Assembly (NCBI GenBank): GCA_916700875.1
Contig: CAKAKS010000013.1
Span: 14,098,596 to 14,162,595, forward strand
From: Sebastes aleutianus
Lineage: Eukaryota > Chordata > Actinopteri > Perciformes > Sebastidae
Length of the DNA stretch: 64,000 bases
Reading direction: 5' to 3'
The notes under the pieces were generated by a model, which saw nothing but the letters and a program-made list of their open reading frames with translations, did not search any database and had not been told where the DNA came from. Position 1 is the first letter of the stretch, and every line of letters starts with the position of its first letter. The position numbers and the translations under genes were made by a program. Positions 49,914 to 60,754 of this stretch are shown piece by piece.

Positions 49914-50081
49914 GTGAGAGATTTACTTTAATCTCGGAGTGATAACATCATACAAATAAAGCCAGAATCACCAGGAGGAAGCGACATGAACTGCAGAACA
50001 ACTTGAGAACAGTTTAACCCTGAATGATGTGTGTTAGTGGAAACATGAGGGATGTTCAGCTCTGCCTGTTTATCTAATTAG

Positions 50082-50247
50082 GAAGATGGATGACACCTGT
50101 GTGAACACCTGAGGAGACGGAGGAGCGGAGCACTTTTGTTGACTTTAGATGTGCTGAAGCCACTAAAACAAGTCGATAAACTGCAGGACTAAGAAGAGAA
50201 AACACACCGTTTGCATCGGAGAAGAGGAGCTGACAGATTGGGCCATG
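50082..50247 (+). other. Possible second 5' exon ending in ATG|GTGAGT
   Basis: A good acceptor (CTGTTTATCTAATTAG, AG at 50080-50081) and a perfect donor GTGAGT from 50248 bracket this interval. It starts with a short upstream frame (ATGGATGACACC... ending at TGA after eight codons) and ends GGGCCATG. The last ATG could be a start codon split off by the intron. No later coding exon on the plus strand was recognised, so the gene's identity is unknown. Confidence 0.3.
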
Positions 50248-50595
50248 GTGAGTCAATGAATGAATTAATGGAGGGTCTGATGTTTAATGGAAAGAATGTG
50301 AAGAATTGTAAATACAATGTAAAGATCTGTCTATCTGGGCTGACTGTGTGAGGAGTGTAAATGAATTAGTTTGTGCTGCAAAGGAAATACTGTGCAGTCC
50401 TATTAAAGGCATGGAGTAGGAAGCATTGGAATGTGGGTAGGAGTAGATTTCATTTCCTGCATTCTGGTGCCTTTAAAAGGTGGTTTGATACTTTTATCTG
50501 GCTATACTAACAAAATGATACAACATACATTTTTCATATTTTCATCCAGAGGAAGTGGTTGTCCCCAGAGCACATATTCAGGGTCTGAAATGATT

Positions 50596-51080
50596 GGTGC
50601 CTTCAAATGGGGTCGTGTTTAGAGATGAGTCCATAAGAACGCCCTCCTCATGTCGTAGTCACGACCTCGGAAGTGGAAGGTTTCTGAGAGCTCAGAGTTC
50701 ACGAGTTGAGACGATGTCAGGAATGGCGGAGGCCTTGGAAGTTATTTTTTCGGTGCATAATAAGTTTATATATTGTAACTTTAGTTGTATATTGTTTTTC
50801 TTCGTAATTTTATAATATGTCTGAGGAAAATGTTGATATTCCCAACAACCTCATCTTTTCTCCTCTGTCATTATACCTTTGCATTTCCTGCATTATGTTA
50901 CCAACTTGCTCGCTTGCTGAATTGTTAGCCTCTGTGGCTTCTAGACTCCGATATTAAGTTAATATTGCCGTTGCTTAGCAGCGGTGTTCTTCACGACTTA
51001 ACCACTTGAACACCAAACACGTTGTGTACACAACTTCCCATGTTGTAAACAATAGCTCCCAAATTTCATTTGAAGGCACC
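50596..51080. mobile_element. Possible MITE with GGTGCCTTCAAATG ends
   Basis: GGTGCCTTCAAATG at 50596-50609 is the exact inverse of CATTTGAAGGCACC at 51067-51080. The 485-bp interior is non-coding. No target duplication was found. Confidence 0.65.
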
Positions 51081-53135
51081 ACCAAGCGCTAAATTGTGGG
51101 TAGATTTTCCGTTTGGCGAGTAAATCGCCGAAGGCTATCCGCCACACTGGCGGGTAAATAATTGCAGAGAGAGAGAGTATTTGTTGGTGAATAAATGCTA
51201 CAACTCCTCAAAGGGCTCGCGCTTAAGGAAGTCCCCTCATCCTGGGGCCAAAAATAATTGTAAAAATAGGGTAAATAAAATTGCCCTGCTAACGTTACAG
51301 TGAACGGCGATGAAAATGACATTTTGTGAAGCACACAGTTCTTATTAAACCTCCTTGACAACATAAACACACACACATACTGCTGACCTATGACCTCACG
51401 ACAGATGCAGCAGGGAATTATTGAACTGAAGTCAACGAGGCAACGTTAAGCTTGCAAGTATTAATGTTAACATTAAACTGTTTGATGTTAACGGTAAAGT
51501 CACAGTTAACGCTCGCTAACCAATCAGCAACCGATGTTTGCATTCTCAGTGAGTGAGCTGACAAGAGGAGTCAGAACTCTGCAACAGCTCAAATCATGTT
51601 ACTAATGTTAACCACTTACTTACTCCTCTTCATTCCCTTTAAGGGTAATAAGGCTGTGATGAGATCTCTCCATCTCATTCTGTCCGTGGCAACATGCCGC
51701 TCCTCTCCCCATGACAGGAGCATCTTGTCCAGCGGCTCCTCCAACTTTAAGATGCAGCTAGCAGGCCGGTTCTAGCTTTTTGGGGGCCTTATGCAAAATG
51801 TTATTTTTTGACCAAATGATACTTTTTACACATTAAAAAAATATTTAGAATTATTATTTAAATTTTCTGCATTATTAACATCAAAATCAAAACAAACTTG
51901 TAAATTAATTATTGATTAAGTTCTCAAAGTTTATTCAACATAATACCTTATTAAGTCAATGAAATGTACTGAAACAATGTATGTGTGACACAAAAAGGCA
52001 ATTTATAAATCTGGCCAGTAAAAAATATGCTTGACACCACACATATTTGAAGACATAAAAAAGCTGAAAGTACAGAAATTGATATGACTAATTCAGAGCC
52101 ATCTTTAATGATATCCACTCATTGTTTATTTAAACTTGAGGATCTCTTTATGCTCACATGCAGTTGCAAGAGAGCGAGGTAAATTCAATGAGAGGGCTGA
52201 AAGAGGATATCCAGCACAGTTCAGAGAATTGTAAAAGGATCAAATGAAACAGCAATGTCAGCGAGGATAGAGCGAGAGGAAAGAGAGACAGACAGACTGG
52301 AGTGTGAGGATGAGGGGGATAAAACGACAGAGAGAGAGAGAGAGAGGGATAAAAAGAAACAGTACTTTGCAATCAAAGAGAGCAGAGAGTAGCGGCTGCA
52401 CGGGAGATAGGATAGAGCAGAGTTTTTGCAAACAGAAGGGATAAAGGAGCTCGGGAGAATGAGATTGACAGGGAGGAGGAGAGGAAAAAGGAGGGACTGT
52501 TGAATGAGTGGGAGAAGGATGAGAGTGAAATGATATTTTTCTTGTGGGATTAAAGTCTTTTTTTGACCAAGAGGAGGAAGAATGTTTGGATAAGAGGTTA
52601 AAGAATAGAATAGTTTTGTTATATGAAAAAGTAGACGCAGGAAAAGGATGGAGAGAATAAATGAAATAGAATAAGTAGTTACATTTGAGGATAATTAAAG
52701 ACAGAACAATGATTTTGTGAAATAAAAGGAGATTTAGTTGGAGCAGATTTCATAGTTGACGTGACCATTTGTTTATGAGATTATTGACATGTTGAAATGA
52801 CGCAGGTGATAATCTGAACGCATTACTGTAGCCTGAATAAAATGTAATCTCCCAAACCAATTGCCTCCTCTGAGGTTCCATTGTGTTGCTGATTTGCTGA
52901 GGATTTGCAGCAGGTAATCAGCGATCTGTGATGGATTATATTCTCAAACTAACCTTTACGACCCCGCCGAGCAGCAGCAAGGGATGAGAGAGTGATGAGA
53001 GGAAGCAAGGGAGAGAAAAAGAGAAGAGGAAGAGGGGAGAGTGTGAGGATAAAGCTGTCATCTGGTCTATAAGATACCAGTTGGATACTAGGCAGCTACT
53101 TGTGTCAAGTCGTTATAGAGGACACAAAGCTATCC
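51081..53135. other. No recognisable gene
   Basis: Unique and GA-rich sequence (about 52160-52560 and 52980-53050). Open frames on the minus strand are low-complexity. Confidence 0.5.
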
Positions 53136-53136
53136 A

Positions 53137-53265
53137 GAGGCCTGTACTACGAAGCGAGTTCAACATACCCAGGGTATCTTCTCGTTATCTGGTTTAAATA
53201 ACCCTAACAAACGAGATCCCTCTAAGCGGTCCTACGAAGGTGGTTATCAACTCGGTAAATCAACC
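53137..53265. repeat. Dispersed repeat fragment
   Basis: CAGAGGCCTGTACTACGAAG begins a segment resembling a common fish MITE, cut off on the right by the satellite array. Confidence 0.45.
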
Positions 53266-53639
53266 AGTATGTCGAAAAAAAAGCTATAGTATAGTATGTT
53301 GAAAAAATAAATAAGTCATAGTATAGTATGTCGAAAAAAAACGTATAGTATGTCGAAATTAAAAAAAAAAAAGTCATACTATAGTTTGTCTAAAAAATAA
53401 ATAATTCACATTATAGTATGTCAAATTATTTTTTAGAAAGTCATAGTATAGTATGTCGAAAAAAAAACATAGTAGAGTATGTCGGAGAAAAAAGCCATAG
53501 TATAGTATTTAGGAAAAAAAGTCATAGTATGTCGAAAAAATAAAAAGTCATAATATAGTATGTCGAAAAAATAAAGGTATAGTATGCCATAAAAAGTGTC
53601 ATACAAACGCATAGTATGTCATGAAAAATGTAATTAGAT

Positions 53640-53985
53640 TAAATTGTTATATTAAAATGTATTGTCATTTTACAAAGTACAGGTACTGAGACAAAGAAAT
53701 GCATGTATGTACAGCGTAAAAAATTATTAAAATATTGTATGTAGAATAAACAGTAAGTGCTATGAATACACTAGATATATAGAGTATGAGCAGTATGAAC
53801 AGTATTTACAGTGTGTATGTTTGCTGTCACAGAGGTGCAGACTTCAGCAAGGTGTCAGCTGAGGAGAGAAAGCTGTTCTTGAGCCTGCTGGTCCTGGAAT
53901 GGAGATCCTGTGGCACTGAGCAGAGAGCAGGAGGGCAGGCAGTCTGTAACAGGGTGAGTTTTACTTTCACTTTCATAGTATATAT
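53640..53985 (-). mobile_element. Truncated LINE 3' end, copy 1
   Basis: Read on the minus strand, the fragment encodes ...DLHSRTSRLKNSF... and continues into a 3' UTR with GTCTCAGTACCTGTACTTTG, AATGACAATA. This matches the C-terminal coding end and 3' UTR of fish L2-like LINEs (SRTSRLKNSF is typical). It is 5'-truncated at the same point as the other two copies. Confidence 0.75.
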
Positions 53986-54404
53986 GTAGAAAAAAGTCAT
54001 AGTATAGTATGTCAAAAATTAATAAAGTCATAGTATAGTATGTCGAAAAAAAAGTTATACTATAGTATGTTGAAAAAAGAAGTCATAGTATAGTTTGTTA
54101 AAAAAAGAAGTCATAGTATAGTTTGTTAAAAAAATAAAAAAGGTCATATAATATGTAGAAAAAATAAGTCGTAGTATAGTTTGTTAAAAAAAACAAGTCA
54201 TATTAAAGTATAGCATGTCAAAAAAAAAAAAGAATAGTATAGTATGTTGAAAGAAAAACAAGTCATTGTATAGTATGTCGGAAAAAAGTCAAAGTAAAGT
54301 ATCTCGAAAAAATTTAAGAAAAAAATTAATATAGTACGTTAAAAAAATAAAATTTAGAGAATAGTATGTCGAAAAAATATGTCACATAGTATTTCATGAA
54401 AAAC

Positions 54405-54730
54405 GTAATTACATTAAATTGTTGTACTTTACTTTATTGTCATTGTACATATAAAAGTACAGGCACCGAGACAAAGAAATGCATGTATGTACAGCTTAAA
54501 AAGTGATTAAAATATTGTATGTAGAATAAACAGTAAGTGTTATGAATACACTAGATATATAGAGTATGAGCAGTATGAATGTTTGCTGTCACAGAGGTGC
54601 AGACTTCAGCAAGGTGTCAGCTGAGGAGAGAAAGCTGTTCTTGAGCCTGCTGGTCCTGGAATGGAGATCCTGTGGCACCGAGCAGAGAGCAGGAGGACAT
54701 CAGTCTGTAACGGGGTGAGTTTTACTTTTA
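54405..54730 (-). mobile_element. Truncated LINE 3' end, copy 2
   Basis: Nearly the same as copy 1 with a roughly 20-bp deletion after GAGCAGTATGAA. The junction GTGAGTTTTACTTTTACTTTC into satellite is shared with copies 1 and 3. Confidence 0.75.
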
Positions 54731-55359
54731 CTTTCATAGTATATTATGTAGAAAAAAGTCATAGTATAGTATGTCGAATAAAATAAATAATTCACAGTAT
54801 AGTATGTCAAAAAATGTTTTAAAAAGTCATAGTATAGTTTGTTAAAAAAAGTCATATAGTATGTCGAAAAAAAAAAAAAATCATAGTATGTCGAAAAAGT
54901 CAGTGTGTTGAAGAAAAGTCATAGTAAAGTATGTCGAAAGAATAACAAAGTATAGTATATTGAAAAAAAATAAAAAAATGTCATAGTACAGTATGTAGAA
55001 AAAATGTAATGTTCTTAGTAGTATGTCAAACATTTTTTATAAAGTCATAGTATAGTTTGTTAAAAAAAATAACATAGTAGTATGCCAAAATGTTTTTTAA
55101 AAAGTCATAGATAGTATGTCGAAAAAATATAACAAGTCATAGTAAAGTATGTCTAGAAAAATGTATAACGTCGAAAAAAAAATAAGTCATAGTATAGTTT
55201 GTTAAAAAAAAATAAAAAGTCATAGTATGTCAAAATAAATAAAAAAAGGCATGTCGGGAAAAAAACCCATAGTATATCGAAATTGTTTTTAAAAGTCTAG
55301 TATGGTATGTAGAAAAAAATATGTCCGTATAGTAAGTCATACAAAGTCATAGTATGCCA

Positions 55360-55705
55360 TGAAAAACATAATTAGATTAAATTGTTATATTAAACTTTAT
55401 TGCCATTGTACAAAGTGCAGGTACTGAGACAAAGAAATGCATGTATGTACAGCTTAAAAAGTGATTAAAATATTGCATGTAGAATAAACAGTAAGGGGTA
55501 TGAATACATTAGATATATAGAGCATGAGCAGTATTAACAGTATTAACAGTGTGTATGTTTGCTGTCACAGAGGTGCAGACTTCAGCAAGGTGTCAGCTGA
55601 GGAGAGAAAGCTGTTCTTGAGCCGGCTGGTCCTGGAATGGAGATCCTGTGGCAGAGAGCAGGAGGGGAAGCAGTCTGTAACGGGGTGAGTTTTACTTTTA
55701 CTGTC
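55360..55705 (-). mobile_element. Truncated LINE 3' end, copy 3
   Basis: Same fragment and same junctions as copies 1 and 2, with small internal differences such as loss of the CTGAGC/CCGAGC word next to AGAGCAGGAGG. Confidence 0.75.
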
Positions 55706-55964
55706 ATAGTATATTATGTAGAAAAAAGTCATTGTATAGTATGTCAAAAAAATAGAGAAAAAGTCATAGTATAGTTTGTCGAAATTAAGCAAAAAAGTCA
55801 TAGTATAGTTTGTCGAAAAAATAAAAAAATATAGTATATTATGTCAAAAAAGTTTTTAGAGTATGTCGACTATAGTATGACTTCTTTCTTTACTATACTA
55901 AAACTTTTTATGACAAACTACATTATGAATGAACATGGACTCAAGAATACTCTTCAACTTCTAC

Positions 55965-56311
55965 AGGTGCAAGGTTCTCCAGAGGCTAGTGAAGACTACT
56001 CAGCACATCATCAGGACGGAGCTGCCCTCCATAGAAGACCTCTACACTCAGCGGTGGATGAACAAGGCCAACCGCAATATCAGGGACCCCAACCGCAGAC
56101 GGTCCCGCAGCACTATGAGCATTATTCATTTTATAATTACTGGCTACCACAAATACATATAATTTCACTTCATATAGGTTGTATTTAATCCATATGTTTA
56201 AATTGTATGTGTTAGTCTTGCATTGTTGAAGGGAGCCTGAGAGCTAAAATTCCCATTGCCATTGACTGCTACTGTGTAATTGTTGTACATATGACAATAA
56301 AGCACTTGAGG
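55965..56311 (+). mobile_element. Truncated LINE 3' end, plus strand
   Basis: The frame starting near 55969 reads CKVLQRLVKTTQHIIRTELP and SIEDLYTQRWMNKANRNIRD, which matches the C-terminal region of fish non-LTR retrotransposon ORF2 (usual form ...TELPSIQDLYTRRC...). The 3' part ends TGTTGTACATATGACAATAA AG. It is heavily 5'-truncated and lacks reverse transcriptase motifs. Confidence 0.78.
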
Positions 56312-56511
56312 TTTTTATGGCATGCTATTGTGACATTTTTAAAAATGTATAGAAAGGGTCTTAAAAAGTTATTAAATTAAACTTAAGGATTCCTGCATAT
56401 AACCTGGTACTGGTGTTCTAGCTCTAGTTTGGTCCTATATTACATGTAAGTAGATGATCATGGTTTCAGAAAAAACTAGGGAGGCAAGGTCTTATGTGTG
56501 GGGGAGTGTAC

Positions 56512-56614
56512 CTCAGTTTGGACCATGTGTTGGCGGTGCAGGCCCAACACACAGCCGTACAGGTCGATGTTTCCTTCAGAGTCCAACTGCTGCAGAACCC
56601 TATCCAAAGCGTCC
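56512..56614 (-). pseudogene. PTP remnant, segment 4 (ALDRVLQQLD...MVQTE)
   Basis: The acceptor AG is at 56616-56615. The minus strand reads DALDRVLQQLDSEGNIDLYG, CVLGLHRQHMVQTE and then a GTACAC donor. The family has HCSAGVGRTGTFIALDR before this; those codons are absent and the position is occupied by a (GCAC)n repeat in the upstream intron. About two residues are also missing before HMVQTE. Confidence 0.9.
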
Positions 56615-56621
56615 CTGCACA

Positions 56622-56650
56622 GCACGCACGCACGCACGCACGCACACACA
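56622..56650. repeat. (GCAC)n microsatellite
   Basis: About five CGCA units and then CACACA, directly next to segment 4 of the phosphatase remnant. Confidence 0.93.
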
Positions 56651-56730
56651 GTCAATTGTAAAGACTGTAAACAAATACTCACATTAAAGAGGTCATGGTG
56701 AGCTCAACAGCACAGAGGTCACACACTCAC

Positions 56731-56875
56731 CACGGTGACTCCGGTGCTGGGTGATTGGTCCACGTAGTCCAGGCCCGTCCAAACAAACTGGATCAGTGCT
56801 CTCTGGGACTCCGTGATCGGGCCACACAGTGTAGTGGAAGTGACGCAGCATTCGAGGGTAACTGCAGCCGCTCTC
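56731..56875 (-). pseudogene. PTP remnant, segment 3 (HFHYTVWPDHGV)
   Basis: An AG acceptor precedes 56875. The minus strand reads MLRHFHYTVWPDHGVP with the WPD loop intact. The frame then shifts, continuing as QRALIQFVWTGLDYVDQSPS and TGVTV. A GTGAGT donor follows at 56730. Confidence 0.9.
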
Positions 56876-56971
56876 CTGTCAGCATTTATTGATCACATAT
56901 TAATAAACACTATAGATTAATTATCAGGAGAACATGTCAGTGAAGTACAGTTATAGATAAAGAGGCCGTAC

Positions 56972-57082
56972 CGAGGTGATCTTGAACTATCTGATGGTCC
57001 ACTCTGGCAGGACAGACTCAAACAGCATCTGAATTACCAGGTCACCATAGTACAGAGGCTCTCTGTCTGCAGGCCAGTATTG
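56972..57082 (-). pseudogene. PTP remnant, segment 2 (YWPAD...LYYGDL...PEWTIR)
   Basis: The minus strand reads QYWPADREPLYYGDLVIQML, then FESVLPEWTIR, then TAG at 56989-56987 where the family has glutamate (WTIREFKI), then FKITS. A GTACGG donor follows. The single in-frame stop would end the protein before the WPD loop. Confidence 0.9.
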
Positions 57083-57112
57083 AACACACAAACACAACAC
57101 ACATATTTTAAT

Positions 57113-57819
57113 TAGGGCTGTCAAAGTTAACGCGATAACACGTTAACGCAAATTTGTTTTGATGCCACTAATTTCTTTAATGCATTAACACAACTTGTTG
57201 TTTTTAGATTGTATTTGGTTTTAAAGCTAGAGTGAGGATACTAGTATCATATGAAACTAGAAAACCTAAGGAATCCATTGGTACCAACCATGTCATACTA
57301 GCTTGTCATGAAGGAGGCTAAATAACACTCCAAACTTGCGCTTAACTTTGGCGAGGAAAAACTGGCATGGCCATTTTCAAAGGGGTCCCTTGACCTCTGA
57401 CCTCCAGATATGTGAATGAAAATGGGTTCTATGGGTACCCACGAGTCTCCCCTTTACAGACATGCCCACTTTATGATAATCACATGCAGTTTGGGGCAAG
57501 TCATAGTCAAGTCAGCACACTGACAGCTGTTGTTGCCTGTTGGGCTGCAGTGTGCCATGTTGTCATTTGAGCATATTTTTTATGCTAAATGCAGTACCTG
57601 TGAGGGTTTCTGGACAATATTTGTCATTGTTTTGTGTTGTTAATTGATTTCCAATAATAAATATAAACATACATTTGTATAAAGCAGCATATTTGCCCAC
57701 TCCCATGTTGATAAGAGTATTAAATACTTGACAAATCTCCCTTTAAGGTACATTTTGAACAGAAAATAAATGTGTGATTAATCGCGCGTAAATATTTGAT
57801 ATATTTATTTACAGCCCTA
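57113..57819. mobile_element. hAT-like non-autonomous element, copy 2, exact 8-bp duplication
   Basis: Begins TAGGGCTGTCAAAGTTAACG and ends ACAGCCCTA. The 8-mer ATTTTAAT is present on both sides (57105-57112 and 57820-57827). The interior matches 1321-1999. It lies in an intron of the phosphatase pseudogene. Confidence 0.95.
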
Positions 57820-57919
57820 ATTTTAATACGTTTTTTTTTTTTAAATATATATTTTCATTCTGCTCTCAATATTTTCTCAACTTGTTAGAATCTGATAATG
57901 TAACATACATTGAAATATC

Positions 57920-58164
57920 TTACAATTTCTTCAGGTTGTACGTCTTATTCATGAAGAAAAAAATGCTGATTTTCTCTGAATCGTATCTTTGTAAACTGAA
58001 TATTTTTCAGGTTTAGACAGAACAAGACATTTGAAGATGTCAAATTGGGCTCTGGGAACTTTGGATTTTCCACTATTTTCTTAAAATTTCAGACAAAGTA
58101 ATTAATAAATATAGAAAAAATAAACAGATTAATCGATAATAAAAAAAAAACAGAAGCAGCCCTC
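57920..58164. mobile_element. Truncated relative of the 11257 hAT-like MITE
   Basis: AACAAGACATTTGAAGATGT, TTGGGCTCTGGGAA and GATTAATCGATAATAAAAA match the right half of the 11257-11610 element, ending near GCAGCCCT. The left half is absent. Confidence 0.7.
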
Positions 58165-58211
58165 GTTAATTTTTATAATAGTATTATTATAATTTCCATG
58201 AGTATATTTTC

Positions 58212-58487
58212 TAGAGCTGCAACGATTAGTAGATTAGTTGATGTCAAGAAAAATAATCGGCAACTATTCTGATAGTTGATTAATGGTTGAGGCTACTTTT
58301 CAAGTAACAATAACAAATATTCTCTAGTTTTAGCTTCTAAATTGTGAGAAATTCCTTTGCATTATTTGGGTTACAGGTTTTCGACTTTTTGTTGAGGAAA
58401 ATAAGAATTTATATAGGTTAAACCTATAATTAAGGAAATAACTGTCTAATTAATCAATAATACAAATAATTGTTAGTAGCAGCACTA
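58212..58487. mobile_element. Diverged relative of the 11257 hAT-like MITE
   Basis: Begins TAGAGCTGCAACGATTAGTA and ends TTGTTAGTAGCAGCACTA. It is internally shortened compared with 11257-11610. No matching 8-mers flank it. Confidence 0.75.
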
Positions 58488-58867
58488 GCAATTTATAGGT
58501 TTTGTTGATATTCAATCTCTTCTCAGTTTAGTCTATCCGTAACCTGTGAGATGTAACATCAAAGTTTAACATCAAAAGTTTGATGAAAAAGTCAAACTTA
58601 GAAAATATTTAACTTTTTATTCAGGATGCAAAATGAGCAGCAGCTACAGTTGATTGCAGATATTATCTAATGTTCTTTGTTACCTTGTCGTTTTTTGTCC
58701 TTTTGTCCAGGGATTAAACTAATTTAATGTCAATCTGTCAGATTTTGATAAAAAGGATTCATCCTCAGGGCGCCATGAATATCTCCCGTAGATGTTAAGA
58801 TATAAAGTGTTGGCTGGAGCAGGACGATAAAACAAAAAGACCCTAAATTAAACTGTCAATGACTCAC

Positions 58868-58985
58868 CCATCCCTTCTCCACACATTGCGTCACCATGAC
58901 GACATTGTAGACGCCGTGCTCCCATGCCATTTGCCAGATATGGCAGCAGGCCCTGGGTGGTGATGTACCGTTATTACCTTGCACG
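58868..58985 (-). pseudogene. PTP remnant, segment 1 (TQG...VTQCVEKG region)
   Basis: The minus strand reads GNN, then RYITTQGLLP in one frame and WQMAWEHGVYNVVMVTQCVE in another. The PTPRB family has ...YIVTQGPLPG...DFW.MVWEQNV.N.VMVTQCVEKG, so a few codons are missing after LLP and the frame shifts. A donor GTGAGT follows at 58867. The upper edge at about 58985 is fused to a LINE fragment. Confidence 0.85.
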
Positions 58986-58987
58986 CA

Positions 58988-59112
58988 CAAGACTTCAGCA
59001 AGGTGTCAGCTGAGGAGAGAAAGCTGTTCTTGAGCCTGCTGGTCCTGGAATGGAGATCCTGTGGCACCGAGCAGGAGGGCAAACAGTCTGTAACGGGGTG
59101 AGTTTTACTTTT
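58988..59112 (-). mobile_element. Truncated LINE 3' end, copy 4 (partial)
   Basis: GACTTCAGCAAGGTGTCAGC to GTGAGTTTTACTTTTACTG matches the inner part of copies 1-3, with the same junction into satellite at its right end. Its left edge abuts the phosphatase remnant directly. Confidence 0.8.
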
Positions 59113-60425
59113 ACTGTTATAGTATAGTATGTGGAAAAAATATAAATGTCATAGTATAGTATGTGGAATTTTTTTATTTATTTTTTTAAAGTCAGTATAG
59201 TATGTGGAAAAATAAAAAAAGTCATAGTATAGTAGATCGAAAAAAAATCATAGTATAGTATGTCAAACAAAAGTCATAAAAGTCATATCATATTGACAAA
59301 AGTTATAGTACACATTATAGTATGCCATAAAACTCACAGAATAGTAGGTCATGAAAAGTCATAGTATAGTACGTCAAAACAAGTAAAAAAGTCACAGAGA
59401 AGTGTGTTGAAAAAAGTCACAGTATAGTATGTTGACAAGGTTATATTATATTTGCCTATGCAATAAAAAAGTCATAGTATATATGTTGAAAAAGAGTCAT
59501 AAAATACATAGTATAGTATATTGAAAAAGTCATGGTATAGTATGCCATAAAGAAAATCATAGTATAATAGTATAACATGTCATAATAAAGTCAAAGTACT
59601 ATAGTATGCCATAAATATATATCCCAGTATAGTAGGTCATAAAAAAGTCATAGTATAAGATGTCGAATAAAGACATAGTAGGCTATATCATATTGAAAAT
59701 ATAATTGTATAGTGTGCCATAAAATATAACACAATATACACAATAGTATAAAAGTATAACATGTCGGAAAAAAGTCATAATAAAGTCAAAGTACTATAGT
59801 ATGCCATAAAAATATCCCAGTATAGTAGGTCATTAAAAGTCATAGTATAGTATGTCACAAAACAAGTACAAAAGTCATACTATAGTGTGCCATAAAAATG
59901 TTATTAAAAAAGTTACAGAAAAAAAAGTCACAGTATAGTATGTTGATAAAGTTATGTTATAGTAGCCTATGGAATAAAAAAGTCACAGTATAATATGTTG
60001 ATAAAGTTATGTTATAGTAGCCTATGGAATAAAAAAGTCACAGTATAATATGTTGATAAAGTTATGTTATAGTAGCCTATGAAATAAAAAAGTCATAGTA
60101 TAAAATTTAAAAAAGAGTCATAATATAACATGTCAAAAAAATACATTGTATAGCATATTGAAAAAGTCATAGTATAGTATGCCATAAAAAATCATAGTAT
60201 AATAATAATGTCAAAAAAGTCATAATAAAGCCAAAGTACTATAATGTCACAGTATAGGAGGTCATAAAAAAAATGACACAAAAGCATAGCACAAAAGTCA
60301 TTAAAAAGGTAACAGAATAGTATGTGTTGATAAAAAGTCACAGTATAGTATGTTGACAAAGTGATGTTTTAGTAGCCTATGTAATAAAAAAGTCACAGTG
60401 TAATATGTTGAAAAACGAGTCATAA
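59113..60425. repeat. AT-rich satellite array, second block
   Basis: Continuation of the TATAGTATGTC/AAAGTCATAG satellite. It includes a clean 55-bp tandem triplet at about 59941-60105 (TGTTGATAAAGTTATGTTAT… repeated at 59996 and 60051). Confidence 0.93.
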
Positions 60426-60722
60426 AACTGTTTATCTTTCAGACATATGATTAAGATCCAGAGTAGGTTATTAAATATCACTTACTGTCTGAGTTGGGTT
60501 GATGAAGGTTGGTTTGGGTCGCAGCAGGAGAATGAATGAATGAGTAGAGTGAAAGCTAATGCGCGGTTCGTTAACGTTACTCTAGTAACAAAAATAAACT
60601 ACAGTTGGATGCAGGCATCAAAGTATTAGTTCAACATGGAAATACTAAAGAGAAAACCAGCTTAATCTCAGTTACATGTAGTTTGCGAGCGGTTTCAAAC
60701 AATTTCATCTCGGCGTGCTCAT
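60426..60722. other. Unique-looking island between satellite blocks
   Basis: About 300 bp without satellite words. On the minus strand a GACAG|TAAGTG word could be a donor, but no protein family was recognised. Confidence 0.35.
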
Positions 60723-60750
60723 CACACACACACACACACACACACACACA
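60723..60750. repeat. (CA)n microsatellite
   Basis: About 14 CA units at the edge of the third satellite block. Confidence 0.95.
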
Positions 60751-60754
60751 ACAG

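Larger units (their letters stand above)
53266..55870. repeat. AT-rich satellite array, first block
   Basis: Diverged tandem copies of words such as TATAGTATGTCGAAAAAA and AAAGTCATAGTATAG with variable spacing of about 20-40 bp. It is interrupted by three copies of a truncated LINE 3' end (53640-53985, 54405-54730, 55360-55705). The repeated units together form a compound array of roughly 760-980 bp periods. Confidence 0.93.
56512..58985 (-). pseudogene. PTPRB-like receptor tyrosine phosphatase pseudogene (catalytic domain remnant)
   Basis: Four minus-strand segments, in the order expected for one PTP domain, match the PTPRB/VE-PTP type: 58985-58868, 57082-56972, 56875-56731 and 56614-56512. 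Introns and several splice sites are kept, so this is an unprocessed copy, not a retrocopy. Breaks are: a small deletion/frameshift in the first segment, an in-frame TAG in the second, a frameshift after the WPD loop in the third, and loss of the HCSAGVGRTG catalytic loop between the third and fourth. A hAT element sits in one intron. Later C-terminal exons and earlier exons were not found. Active PTPRB dephosphorylates tyrosine on endothelial receptors; this copy cannot be catalytic. A rapidly diverging live paralog or sequence errors are less likely. Confidence 0.85.

Noticed and set aside
55841..56188. 115-codon plus-strand frame
   Set aside because: Shifted frame of a truncated LINE; the correct frame gives the retrotransposon C-terminal motif.
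56454..56701. Plus-strand frames opposite the phosphatase remnant
   Set aside because: Antisense shadows; only the minus strand gives the LDRVLQQLD and MVQTE motifs.
60426..60722. Possible further upstream exon of the phosphatase remnant on the minus strand
   Set aside because: A donor-like word is present, but the translation does not match any expected PTPRB segment.
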